Shown here in pieces: positions 53,901 to 62,800 of a stretch of DNA of 64,000 nucleotides. The stretch is taken from assembly GCF_035762905.1 (NCBI RefSeq), contig NZ_DASUCC010000084.1, forward strand, positions 34,239 through 98,238, read 5' to 3'. Under the pieces are notes generated by a model. It did no database searches, had not been told where the DNA came from, and saw only the letters and a program-made list of their open reading frames with translations. Origin of the DNA: DASYTH01 sp035762905 (GTDB taxonomy: Bacteria > Actinomycetota > Actinomycetes > Mycobacteriales > Pseudonocardiaceae). A program made the position numbers and the translations under genes. Positions within the stretch are counted from its first letter, which is position 1; each line of letters starts with the position of its first letter.

Positions 53901-54785
53901 GAGAGCTTCTTCGAGCTCGGCGGGCACTCGCTCCTGGCCGCCCGGCTCAGCCGCCGCATCGCCGGCGAGTTCGACATCGTCTTCCCGCTCAAGACGATCA
54001 TCAAGTTTCCCACGGTGGCCGAGCTTGCCGTGCTGTTGCTCGGCGGCGACACTCCCGTGGACCTCGCCGACCCGTTCGCGGTCGTGTTGCCGTTGAACAG
54101 CGATCCCGGTACCGGGAAGCCGCCGATGTGGTTCTTCCACGGCGGGGGCGGTCTTGGCTGGGCGTACTTCAGTTTCGTGCTGCACGTACACGACCGGCCG
54201 GCCTACGCCCTGCAGTCCCGCGGCTCCGACGGCGAGTCGCCGCTCGCGGGTTCGGTGCAGGAGATGGTCGACGACTACGTCACCGAGATGCTGAAGATCC
54301 AACCGGACGGGCCGTTCTACCTGATCGGCTGGTCCTACGGCGGCACCATGGTGCAGGCCATCGCGGATGCGCTCGACCGGCGTGGCCACGAGATCGCCCT
54401 GGTGGCCATCCTGGACGCCCAGCCGGGAGGCCACGGATTCACCGAGATCCACGCCGGAAAGCAGCTCTCGGAGTACCGGGCGGAGCTCGAGGACCACTTC
54501 GGCCAGTACATCGGCACCAAGAACATGGGCGATTTCCTGGATGCCATGTCGAAGGTACTGGCCAACAACATGGGCCGCATGATGGAGTTCGAATCGCCGG
54601 TCTACCGGGGCGATGTGGTGTTCTTCAACGCGACGCTTCAGGACGAGCACTACATGCATCTGTGGCGGCCGTACGTCCTCGGTGCCATCGAGGTGCACGA
54701 TGTCCGCGCCGTGCACCACGAAATGCATCTGCCCGGACCCGTGGCCGAGGTGTTCGAGGTAATCAACCGCAAGCTGGCTGAGTGA
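50991..54785 (+). CDS. NRPS3: C-A-PCP-TE (termination module)
   Basis: 1264 residues. C (1-440, HHIATDG), A (about 460-950; FTSGSTG-like YTSGSTGTPKG, NWYGPTE), PCP (Ser980, ELGGHSLLAARL) and a type I thioesterase (about 1060-1264) with Ser1115 in GWSYGG and His in VHHEMHLPG. The A-domain pocket reads D-M-T-Q-I-G-W-T-W, nearest to the glycine code (DILQLGLIW) at positions 278, 301 and 331, so Gly or another small residue is likely. The TE should release the peptide, presumably by depsi-bond cyclisation. The ATG at 50991 matches the common MIPLSFAQRR start; GTG 50982 overlaps the NRPS2 stop. Confidence 0.95.
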   Translation: MIPLSFAQRRYWFLHQLEGEETWNMTAALRLTGSLDQAALASAIQDVVERHEILRTTYVPTDDGEPHQRILPVAEALAQTRMPVVEVAPDGVAGAIDEAVAHGFDLAAEIPFRASLLRCSPREHVLVLVIHHIATDGSSSAPLARDLAEAYAARRDGRAPTWEPLPVQYKDYTLWQREVLGDLADPNSLGAQQLEYWRTALAGVPQPLRLPLDRPRTAELSTHGDTVGFVVRPEVAGGLEKLAADHGMTTSMVVQAALALLLCKLGGGEDVPIGSPIAGRTDEALADLIGCFVNNLVLRVDLSGDPSFTDLLRQVRNKALASYEHQDVPFDVLVESINPDRSTAYRPLFQVMCGWQNFAKPVLEFPGLDAEFVQALTSKTMVDLFFSMTMADSGTLYGDIQYGTKLFDRDTVEAMAARFAQVLEQVVADPDTRVGDVDVLIAGERERLLDEVNDTAEPTLEPGLLAAVHRQVRASPAALAVIGEEESLTYQELDKRSNRLAHWLVDRGVRAESLVAVCLPRTVDLIVALLAVQKSGGAYVPIDPDHPRSRIDHILEQADPVLVLDADALAGADCSGYPDVAPEVVVRPENTQYVIYTSGSTGTPKGVTITRGALANYLASVRQRFPLAPAERMLFSTTVSFDMANTELYLPFICGATMVMARKDTVTDPAAVLELIRRHGVTAVQATPGFWQLLLTHEPEAAQGLRIITGAEAVPVRLAETLAGQAAEVGNWYGPTETTTWSTMATVTAGTGVAIGTPVGNTQVYLLDARLHPVPRGVPGELYIAGAGVARGYQGRPDLTAERFVPCPFGAAGTRMYRTGDLARWNKNGDLEYIARTDHQVKVRGFRIELSEIEHVLAGHAGVAQAAVVVRENQDGDKRIVGYVVPEPGADVPADELSEYLRGRLPDYMVPSAVISLPELPLTPNGKLDRRALPAEDPAIVIGREPRNAHEEKLCALFAELLGREKVGIDESFFELGGHSLLAARLSRRIAGEFDIVFPLKTIIKFPTVAELAVLLLGGDTPVDLADPFAVVLPLNSDPGTGKPPMWFFHGGGGLGWAYFSFVLHVHDRPAYALQSRGSDGESPLAGSVQEMVDDYVTEMLKIQPDGPFYLIGWSYGGTMVQAIADALDRRGHEIALVAILDAQPGGHGFTEIHAGKQLSEYRAELEDHFGQYIGTKNMGDFLDAMSKVLANNMGRMMEFESPVYRGDVVFFNATLQDEHYMHLWRPYVLGAIEVHDVRAVHHEMHLPGPVAEVFEVINRKLAE

Positions 54786-54839
54786 CCGGAAATCGATTTC
54801 CGCAGCCGGTCGAAACGAACCATCGAATGGAGATTGGGG

Positions 54840-55583
54840 TTGGTCGGGGTGACAGAACCCGGCAGGTCCGAAGAACACGGCGAGCAGGTCACGCTGCTGT
54901 GCGTGCCGTTCGCGGGAGCAGGTCCTTCGTTCTTCCATCCGTGGCGGGAGCTGTCCGCCGGCCGGTGGCGAGTGACCTCGATCGAGCTGCCCGGCCGGGA
55001 GCGGCGGATCCTGGAGACGCCGTACCGCAACGTCGTCGAAGCGGCCAAGAACGAGATCGACGACGTCGTCGCCGACCTCGGCGCGGGGGCGCGGACCGTC
55101 CTGTTCGGACACAGCCTCGGCGCGGTGCTCGCCTACGAGCTGGTGCACCTGCTGAGCACCCGCGGTGTGCAGGTCGAGCGGCTGGTCGTCAGTGGTTCCC
55201 CGGGGCCGTGGACCCAGCGTGAGCGGCGGGCGGCGGGGCTCCCGGACGAGGAGTTCCTCGCCAGGGTCGAGGAGTTCGCCGGATTTCGGCACGAGGCGCT
55301 CGACCATCCGGAGATGCGGGAACTGATTCTCCCCGCGTTGCAGGCCGACTGTGAGATGCACGAGGACTACGTCCCGAGCACCGACGAACCGGTGTCGGTG
55401 CCGATCTGCTCGCTGCGCGGCAGTTCGGACGGACTGGTCACCGCGGACGAGGCCCGGCAGTGGCGGGCGGCGACCACGGGTGCGTTCAGCTATGCGGAGT
55501 TCCCTGGCGACCACATGTATCTGGTCGACCTCGGCCGGGAGGTGCTGGACGTGATCGAGGCGGAGTCCGCCCGCGATCGCTGA
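54840..55583 (+). CDS. Type II thioesterase
   Basis: About 247 residues, the alpha/beta hydrolase size of TEII editing enzymes. The start of the fold is TLLCVPFAGAGPSFFHPW, the nucleophile is Ser92 in LFGHSLGA and the His is in FPGDHMYLV, with Asp near SSDGLVT. It removes misloaded acyl groups from carrier proteins. The start is uncertain: TTG 54840 lies seven bases after GGAG, and GTG 54849 and TTG 54834 are alternatives. It ends the forward NRPS block and is followed by twin hairpins. Confidence 0.9.
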   Translation: MVGVTEPGRSEEHGEQVTLLCVPFAGAGPSFFHPWRELSAGRWRVTSIELPGRERRILETPYRNVVEAAKNEIDDVVADLGAGARTVLFGHSLGAVLAYELVHLLSTRGVQVERLVVSGSPGPWTQRERRAAGLPDEEFLARVEEFAGFRHEALDHPEMRELILPALQADCEMHEDYVPSTDEPVSVPICSLRGSSDGLVTADEARQWRAATTGAFSYAEFPGDHMYLVDLGREVLDVIEAESARDR

Positions 55584-55596
55584 TCAACCAGAAGGC

Positions 55597-55632
55597 GGCG
55601 CCCGTCAGGACAACCAGGTCTTGACGGGCGCC
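55597..55632. terminator. Hairpin terminator 1 (11-bp perfect stem)
   Basis: GGCGCCCGTCA (55597-55607) pairs with TGACGGGCGCC (55622-55632), loop 14 bases. It starts 14 bases after the type II thioesterase stop and lies between converging genes, so it can act on both strands. Confidence 0.8.
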
Positions 55633-55642
55633 GTCATGCGAG

Positions 55643-55683
55643 CCCGAACCGACCGGCAGCATTGCGGGCCCGGTCGGTTCGGG
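55643..55683. terminator. Hairpin terminator 2 (14-bp perfect stem)
   Basis: CCCGAACCGACCGG (55643-55656) pairs exactly with CCGGTCGGTTCGGG (55670-55683), loop 13 bases, eight bases from the end of the minus-strand monooxygenase gene. With hairpin 1 it forms a bidirectional terminator pair inside the cluster. Confidence 0.82.
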
Positions 55684-55690
55684 CGGTGTC

Positions 55691-57208
55691 TCACTTGGAT
55701 TGGGCCGGGCCGAACCAGGTGGTGAGGGCGGTCCGGAGGGCGGCGGTGTCGGGTGCGTCGCCGGCGTCGGCCGCCCAGGCGACATGGCCGTCGGGCCGGA
55801 TGAGCAGCGCGGCGGGGGCGGGGATCTCGCCGATCGCCGGGACGGGCCAGTGGTCGTCCTCGCTGCGCGCCTCGACGAGGTCGACGCGATCGGCCCAGCC
55901 TTCGGCGGCCGCCGCCACCTCGGTGCTGCCGTGCAGGTCGAGCAGGACCGGTCGGCCGGCATGCAGCAGCTCGTAGACGCGGGTGGCGCCGTCCGCCGTC
56001 TTGAGGTCGGCGTCGGGGACCCGGCGGCCGTCCAGCGGGTGGTCGCCGTCGGTCGGGTACCGGATGTCCAGAGCGGTGAGCATGCCGCGCAGATACTGGT
56101 TGACGTCGTCGAACACCATGAGTGAGCCGAACACTTCGCGCAGTGCGTCGGTCTGGGGGCCGGGGCGGGCCAGGGCCGCCTGCGCCCGGGTGTTGTGCAG
56201 AACGCGTGCCGCGACGGGGTGGCGCTCGGCGTGGTAGCTGTCCAGCAGGCTCTCCGGCGCCTGGCCGCGCACCACCGAGGCGAGCTTCCAGCCGAGATTG
56301 ACCGCGTCCTGTACGCCCATGTTCAGCCCCTGCCCGCCGGCCGGGAAGTGGATGTGCGCGGCGTCGCCGGCGAGCAGCACCCGGCCCGCCCGGTACCGGG
56401 CGGCCTGCCGTGCGGCGTCGTTGAACCGGGAGATCCACCTGGGACTGCGCATGCCGTAGTCGGTGCCCGCGAGCCTGATCAGCGACTCCCGGAGCCGCTC
56501 GAACGTCGGGGGGTCGTCGCGGTCCGCGTCCCGGTCGTACTCGGAGGTGATCACCCGGTGCCAGCCCGGCTCGAAGGCGATCGCCGAGAAGTCGCCGGTC
56601 GGGCAGCGCCGCACCCAGACGTAGTCCTCGGGCAGATCGGGGAGTTCGACGTCACCGATCAGCGCGGTCATCGTCGCCGGAGTGCCGGGGAAGTCGATGC
56701 CCGCCAGCTTGCGCACCGCGCTGCGCCCACCGTCGCAGCCCACGAGGTAGCGGGCGCGCAGCGTGGCGGTGGTCGCCTGGGCCGTACCCACCTCGACCGT
56801 CACGCCGGTCCCGTCCTGGCGGATCCCGCGCACCTCGGACGACCTGCGCACCCGCACGCCGAGCTCGACGGCCCACTCCTCCAGCAGCCGCTCGATGGCG
56901 GACTGCAGGATCATCAGCGGGTACGGGTGCCGGGACTCGAACTCGTCGAAGTCCAGATACAGGCCGGAGAAGTGGCCCACCGGCTGCGGTTCGCCGATCG
57001 CCAGGAAGCGATCCAGGATTCCGCGCTGGTCCAGCACCTCAAGGGTGCGGGAATGCATCCCGCCGGCGCGCGACTCACCGGTGCGCTCCGCGAGCCGCTC
57101 GACCACCAGCACGTCGACGCCCGCCAGCCGCAGCTCACCGGCGAGCATCAGGCCCGTCGGGCCGGCCCCCGCGATCACCACGTCCGCGTCCATGCCGGTG
57201 TGTCCCAC
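55691..57208 (-). CDS. FAD-dependent monooxygenase (aromatic hydroxylase/rifampicin monooxygenase type)
   Basis: 505 residues. FAD motif VVIAGAGPTGLMLAGEL, DG motif YLVGCDGGRSAVRKLAG, and GDAAHIHFPAGGQGLNMGVQDA are those of class A flavoprotein hydroxylases (PHBH fold, PheA/TfdB-like), with a C-terminal thioredoxin-like domain ending PAALLIRPDGHVAW. The start is GTG 57208, which has an AGGGGA ribosome site; ATG 57193 gives a cleaner start but none. It is the only minus-strand gene in the cluster, bounded by terminators. A hydroxylating tailoring step or a drug-modifying self-resistance role is possible; neither is proven. Confidence 0.88.
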   Translation of the reverse strand: MGHTGMDADVVIAGAGPTGLMLAGELRLAGVDVLVVERLAERTGESRAGGMHSRTLEVLDQRGILDRFLAIGEPQPVGHFSGLYLDFDEFESRHPYPLMILQSAIERLLEEWAVELGVRVRRSSEVRGIRQDGTGVTVEVGTAQATTATLRARYLVGCDGGRSAVRKLAGIDFPGTPATMTALIGDVELPDLPEDYVWVRRCPTGDFSAIAFEPGWHRVITSEYDRDADRDDPPTFERLRESLIRLAGTDYGMRSPRWISRFNDAARQAARYRAGRVLLAGDAAHIHFPAGGQGLNMGVQDAVNLGWKLASVVRGQAPESLLDSYHAERHPVAARVLHNTRAQAALARPGPQTDALREVFGSLMVFDDVNQYLRGMLTALDIRYPTDGDHPLDGRRVPDADLKTADGATRVYELLHAGRPVLLDLHGSTEVAAAAEGWADRVDLVEARSEDDHWPVPAIGEIPAPAALLIRPDGHVAWAADAGDAPDTAALRTALTTWFGPAQSK

Positions 57209-57504
57209 GTTGTTTCCCCTATTCCACGGCGCCGCTAACGTCGATACATCACCTCCACGTTGACCGAAGGGGATCAGCCGGTCAAGAAACGCGGTGCCGG
57301 CCCGGGGAAGCCGCTGCCGAACTTGTCCTGTCCGGTCGGCAGGACATTCTCAAGCGCACCGGACGGGGAACGCCCGACACCACCAACACGGTGTGCCCGG
57401 CCACGAATTCAGGCGACACTACGTCTGGCCATTCAATGAATTTTGTCTTGCCGGCAATGACGCGGGCGGGCACTCCCGGTCGGCGGGGAAAGGAAAGACT
57501 GGCA

Positions 57505-57816
57505 ATGGAATTGTCGCCGCAGGTCGACCAGCGAGCTGGACAAGCAGAGGTATCGGAACGACAATTCGCGCCGTCGAGTGCGCCGGTGTCGCTGGTGCAG
57601 GAGATCGCGGCGTTGTGGGGGGAACACCTCAACTGTCGTGAGGTCGGGGCGGATGACGACTTCTTCGTGCTCGGCGGCAATTCGCTGACCGGCATCAAGA
57701 TCATCGACCGGGTGGCGCAGGACTACGGCGTCCAGCTTTCCGTGCGCGACTTCTACCTGGCACTGACCCCGGCCCGGGTGGCCGACCTGATCGAGCAGGG
57801 GAGGGCGGGCAGGTGA
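57505..57816 (+). CDS. Discrete peptidyl carrier protein (second)
   Basis: 103 residues. About 25 N-terminal residues precede the PCP fold, and the phosphopantetheine site is Ser60 in FVLGGNSLTGIKI. ATG 57505 follows AAAGGAAAG; the frame extends upstream to 57391 without a ribosome site. Its stop overlaps the P450 start (GTGA), so the PCP and P450 are tightly coupled. It probably carries the amino acid that the P450 beta-hydroxylates. Confidence 0.9.
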   Translation: MELSPQVDQRAGQAEVSERQFAPSSAPVSLVQEIAALWGEHLNCREVGADDDFFVLGGNSLTGIKIIDRVAQDYGVQLSVRDFYLALTPARVADLIEQGRAGR

Positions 57817-59063
57817 GGTTGACGCCGGGTGCCCCGCGCGACGTCGACCTGGACAGCGTCGACCTGTTCGACCTGGACCTGTACACCTCGGGCGATCCGC
57901 ACCCGATCTGGGACGTGCTGCGGGCCAAGGCGCCGCTGCACCACCAGGTCCTGCCGGACGGTCGGGAGTTCTGGTCGCTGACCCGGTACGAGGACGTCTG
58001 CCGCGTGCTCGGCGACCACCGGGAGTTCACCTCGGAGCGCGGCACGGTGGTCACCCACCTCGGGCAGGACGACGTCGCGGCCGGCAAGTTGATGACCTCC
58101 ACCGACCCGCCGCGGCACACCGAGGTCCGCAGGGCGATCGGCGCCAAGCTCACCGCGCGGGCGGTGGCGGGCTGGCAGGACCGGATCCGGCAGGCGATCG
58201 TGCGCTTCCTCGAGCCGGCGCTCGACGGCGGCACCTTCGACCTGGCCGAGCAGGCGCTGCTCCTCCCGGCGATCGTCACCGGCCCGCTGTTGGGGATCCC
58301 GGAGCGGGACTGGGCGGAACTCGTGCAGCTGACCGCGATGGTGACCGCCCCGTCGGATCCCCACTTCCAGCTGGGCAACGAAGCCGCGACGCTGGCCATC
58401 TCGCACCACGAGCTGGTCACCTACGTCACCGAGTGGGTGAAGCGGCGGCGGGCGGCCGGAGGTGCGGACGGGAGCCTGCTCGACCACCTGATGAGCGTCC
58501 GCGCGGGAGACGCGCCGCTGACCGACGAGGAGATCGCCCTCGACGGGTACAGCATTCTCCTCGGCGCCAACGTGACGACGCCGCACACCGTCTCGGGCAC
58601 GGTGCAGGCGCTGATCGAGCGGCCGGTGCAGTTCGAGAAGGCGCAGGCCGACCCGTCGCTGATCCCGAACCTGGTCGAGGAAGGGCTGCGCTGGACGTCG
58701 GCCGCGTGCAACTTCATGCGGTACGCGGTGCACGACACCGAGATCGGCGGCGGCACGATCCCGGCCCGTGGGGCGGTCGTCGCGTGGATCGGGTCGGCCA
58801 ACCGGGACGAGTCCCAGTTCACCGACCCGCACGAGTTCGACATCACGCGAAGCAACGCCAAGCGCCAGGTCGCCTTCGGGTTCGGGCCGCACTTCTGCAT
58901 CGGGGCACCGCTGGCCCGGCTGACCCTGCGCGTCTTCTTCGAAGAGCTGCTCGCGCGGTTCGGATCGATCGAGCTCGCCGGCGAACCGCAGCATCTGCGG
59001 TCGTACTTCATCGCCGGGATGACCCACCTGCCCATCGTCGCCCAGAAACGAACCACACCATGA
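57813..59063 (+). CDS. Cytochrome P450 coupled to a discrete PCP
   Basis: 416 residues. The heme-binding loop is FGFGPHFCIGAPLAR with Cys362, and the K-helix ExxR is EEGLRW. The I-helix reads GANVTTPHT: Thr255/Thr256 are there, but the acidic residue of the usual AGxE/DT is Val254. Such P450s next to carrier proteins hydroxylate PCP-bound amino acids at the beta carbon, giving for example beta-hydroxyleucine, the residue that closes azinothricin-type depsipeptide rings. It overlaps both the PCP and the downstream Cys enzyme genes by four bases. Confidence 0.93.
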   Translation: MRLTPGAPRDVDLDSVDLFDLDLYTSGDPHPIWDVLRAKAPLHHQVLPDGREFWSLTRYEDVCRVLGDHREFTSERGTVVTHLGQDDVAAGKLMTSTDPPRHTEVRRAIGAKLTARAVAGWQDRIRQAIVRFLEPALDGGTFDLAEQALLLPAIVTGPLLGIPERDWAELVQLTAMVTAPSDPHFQLGNEAATLAISHHELVTYVTEWVKRRRAAGGADGSLLDHLMSVRAGDAPLTDEEIALDGYSILLGANVTTPHTVSGTVQALIERPVQFEKAQADPSLIPNLVEEGLRWTSAACNFMRYAVHDTEIGGGTIPARGAVVAWIGSANRDESQFTDPHEFDITRSNAKRQVAFGFGPHFCIGAPLARLTLRVFFEELLARFGSIELAGEPQHLRSYFIAGMTHLPIVAQKRTTP

Positions 59064-59800
59064 CATCCGGTTCCACCCCCTACCCCGCGTCGCCGTGGTT
59101 CGTCCGGCCGCAGTCCACCGCGCACCCCGCCCGGATCTTCTGCTTTCCCTTCTCCGGGTCCGGCGGTTCGGCGTTCAGCGCCTGGCCGGCCGCGATCGAC
59201 GGCGTCGAGGTCTGCCCGGTGCAGTTCCCCGGCCGGGAGAACCGGCTGGCCCACCCGCACTACGACAGCTACGAGAACCTCGCAGCCAGCCTGGTCGAAC
59301 CGCTGCTGCCGCTGCTCGACCGGCCATTCGCGTTCTTCGGCCACTGCGCGGGTGCGCTGCCCGCGTTCGAGACCGTGGTCCGGCTCGCCGAACTCGGCCT
59401 GCCCGAGCCGGCCTGCTTCTTCGTGTCGGGCCAGCCGGCACCGCACGACGCCGCGCGGGACCGGATGTTCACCATGACCGAGGCCGAGCTGCGCGCCGAG
59501 GTGGAGTCGTTCATCCGCGGCCGGGGGATCGAGCCGCGGCCGGACATGGTCGATGTCGGCCTGTCCGTGCTGCTCCGTGATCACGCCGCCGCGCGGGCGT
59601 ACCGGCGGGTGGAGCCGGTCGTGCTGCCCTGCCCGATCGTCGTCGTGCACTGGCGGGACGACCCCGACGTGCACCTCGACGACCTCGAGGGTTGGTGCCT
59701 GTACTCGGATTCGGTCGACTTCCGGGTTGTCGACGGCGGCCACTACGACTTCATGGACGCGCCGGACGAGCTGCGGAAGCTGTTGACCTCTTGGCGGTGA
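59060..59800 (+). CDS. Thioesterase-fold enzyme with Cys nucleophile (candidate aminoacyl shuttle)
   Basis: 246 residues of type II thioesterase size (IFCFPFSGSGGSAFSAW, CPVQFPGRENRL, His in VDGGHYDFMDAP). The nucleophile elbow is FFGHCAG: Cys96 replaces the usual Ser. Cys-elbow members such as SyrC and CmaE transfer aminoacyl groups between carrier proteins rather than hydrolyse them. Here it lies immediately after a PCP and P450 (ATGA overlap), which fits shuttling of a hydroxylated amino acid onto the NRPS or PKS line. The transferase role is inferred from family knowledge plus context. A hydrolase role is not excluded. Confidence 0.85.
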   Translation: MTSGSTPYPASPWFVRPQSTAHPARIFCFPFSGSGGSAFSAWPAAIDGVEVCPVQFPGRENRLAHPHYDSYENLAASLVEPLLPLLDRPFAFFGHCAGALPAFETVVRLAELGLPEPACFFVSGQPAPHDAARDRMFTMTEAELRAEVESFIRGRGIEPRPDMVDVGLSVLLRDHAAARAYRRVEPVVLPCPIVVVHWRDDPDVHLDDLEGWCLYSDSVDFRVVDGGHYDFMDAPDELRKLLTSWR

Positions 59801-59817
59801 GACCGGAAGGAATTCGC

Positions 59818-62800
59818 ATGAGTGGCGCAGCCACCGATATTGCCGTCATCGGGATGTCGTGCCGCTTTCCCGGAGTGCGCGACCTGCGGGAGTTCTGGCG
59901 CCTGCTGCTGGACGGGTGTTCGACCGTCGGGACGTTCCCCGCGCACCGGGCGGCCGACTCGAACCACCCGTCCCAGCCGGACGCCGCCGAGCTGAACTCG
60001 GGTTCCTTCCTGGACTCGATCGACGGGTTCGACGCGGAGTTCTTCGGCACGCCGCCGGCGGAGGCGGCCGCCATGGACCCGGTGCAGCGGTTGGGGCTGG
60101 AACTCGCCTGGGAGGCGGTCGAAGACGCCCGGATCCCGGCGACCGCGCTCGCCGGGCGCGAGATCGATGTCGTGGTCGGCACCGCGCCCTCCGGGTACGA
60201 CGTGCTGCGCAAGCTGTCCGGCAGCGACCGGGATGACCACTACGCCGCGCTCGGCTCGAGCGGTGCGTTGATCGCGAACCGGATCTCGAGCCTGTTCGAC
60301 GTCCGCGGCATGAGTTTCTGCGCGGACTCGGGCCAGTCCTCCTCGCTCGTGTCGTTGGCACTGACCTGTGAACGGATCCGCGGCGGCGCGGTCGACCTGG
60401 CGATCGCGGGCGGCGTGCACCTGATCGTCGATCCGGCGGCCGGACTCGGCCTTGCGAACCTCGGCGCCTTGTCGCCCGACGGCCGCTGCTTCACCTTCGA
60501 CGAACGAGCCAACGGGTTCGGCCGGGGCGAGGGTGGGGCGTTCGTCCTGCTGAAGCGGCTCGACCTCGCCGTCGCCGATGGTGATCACATCTACGCCGTG
60601 GTCCGCGGCTGGGGCGTCGGCAGCGGCGGTGCGTCCTCCCGGATGCCGGATCCCAGCCCCAGCGGGCAGGCGGCGGCCGTGCTGGCCGCCGTCGAACGCG
60701 CGGGTGTCCCGTTCGACGGGGTGGACTACGTGGAGGCGCACGGCACCGGCACCCGGCTCGGCGACCCGGCCGAGATATCCGGTCTGCGCCAGGTGTTCCG
60801 GGAGACCGGTCGGACCCGCCCGCTGGCGATCGGCTCGGTGAAGACGAATGTCGGACACCTCGAGCCGGCCGCCGGGATCGTCGGCTTCGTGAAGGCGGCG
60901 CTCTGCGTGGACCGCGCGCACCTGGTGCCGAGCCTGAACTTCCGGTCGCCGAACCCGAACATCCCGGACTTCCAGGCGGACTTCGAGGTGCTCCTGGCCG
61001 CGCGGCCCTGGCCGAGTGGGCCCGGCCGGCCGCGCCGGGCCGGGGTGTCGGCGTTCGGCATGGGTGGCACCTACGCGCACGTGCTCCTCGAACAAGCCCC
61101 CGAGGAGGGGGTCGCGGCCGCGGCCCCGGCCGCCGTGGCCGATTCCGGGGTGCTGCCGTGGGTGCTGTCGGCGCGGTCGGCGCCGGCGTTGCGGGAATGG
61201 GCGGCGCGGCTGCGGGATCACCTGGCCGCCGACCCGTCGGTGCCGGCGGTCGATGTGGCGCACTCGCTGCTGTCCACCCGGTCGTTGTTCGAGCACCGCG
61301 CGGTCGTGCTCGGCGGCGACCGGGCGGAGGCGCTTGCCGGTCTCGACCTGGTCGCGGCGGGCGGTGACTCGGCGCGGGTGGTTCGCGGGGTGGACTCCGG
61401 TCCGGCGGGTCCGGTCGTCTTCGTGTTCCCCGGTCAGGGTTCGCAGTGGCCGGGCATGGGGCGGCGGCTGTACGCGGAGTCGGAGGTCTTCGCGCGCGGG
61501 ATCGACGAGTGCGCGCGGGCCCTTGCGCCGTGGGTGGACTGGTCCCTTGTGGACGTGGTGACCGGTGCGGAGTCGGCCGCATCGCTGGACCGGGTGGACG
61601 TCGTGCAGCCGGCGTTGTGGGCGATGATGGTGTCGCTGGCCCAGGTGTGGCGGTCGCTGGGAGTGGTTCCCGATGTCGTGGTGGGGACCTCGCAGGGCGA
61701 GATCGCCGCGGCATGTGTGTCGGGTGCGCTCTCGCTCGAGGACGCGGCGCGGGTCGTCGCCGTGCGCAGCCGGACCTTGACCGAGCTGGCCGGCTCCGGC
61801 GGGCTGAGTGCGGTGTTCGCGTCGGACGAATGGGTTCGGGACCGGTTGGGGCGGTGGCCCGGGCGGCTCACCCTGGCGGTGGTCAACGGGCCGGCGTCGG
61901 TGGTGATCTCCGGGGACGAGGAGGCGCTGGACCAGTTCGCCGCGATGGCGGCCGGTGCCGGCGTCCGGGTGCGCCGGATCAAAGCGAACTACGCGTCGCA
62001 CTCCCACCATGTCGAACGCATCCGGGACCGGCTGCTGGCGGCCACTTCGGGCCTGTCGCCGAGAACATCGGCGGTGGAGTTCCACTCGACGGTCACCGGG
62101 GGGCCGCTCGACACGCGGAAGCTGGACGGCTCGTACTGGTACGAGAACCTGCGCACGACGGTGCGGTTCGGCGAGGTCGTCGAGCACCTCATGCGCGACC
62201 GCGGTGGGGTGTTCGTGGAAGTCAGTCCGCATCCGGTGCTCGCGGTGGCGATGGCGGAGACCGCCGACGCACTGACGGCCTCGCCGGTGCTGGTGGGCAC
62301 CCTGCACAAGGACGACGGGAGTGCGGGCAAGGTCCTTGCGTCGCTGGCCGAGCTGCACGTGCGCGGTGTGCCGGTGAACTGGGCGGCGGCGTTCGCCGCG
62401 GACCGGCCGCGCCGGATCGACCTGCCGACCTATCCGTTCCAGCGGCAGCGGTACTGGCTGACGGCACCCGATGACACCGACACCGCGAACCCGGGCTCCG
62501 CCGCGCGGTCCGGCAGGCAACCGTCCGCAAGGACGGCGGAGCTGGGTTCGGAACGATCGGTCCTCGATCTGGTCTGCGCCGAGGCGGCAGCGGTGCTGAG
62601 CACGGAGGACCGGGAGCTGACCGGCGTCGATCTCGCGGCAAGGTCGACCGACACCTTCAAGGATCTGGGTTTCGACTCCCTGATGGCCGTGCGGCTGCGC
62701 AACCGGCTCACCGAGGCGGCCGGAGTGCGGCTCCCGGCCACCGTCGCGTTCACCTACCCCACCCCGCAAACGCTCGCGCTGCACATCTTCGCCCTCCTCG

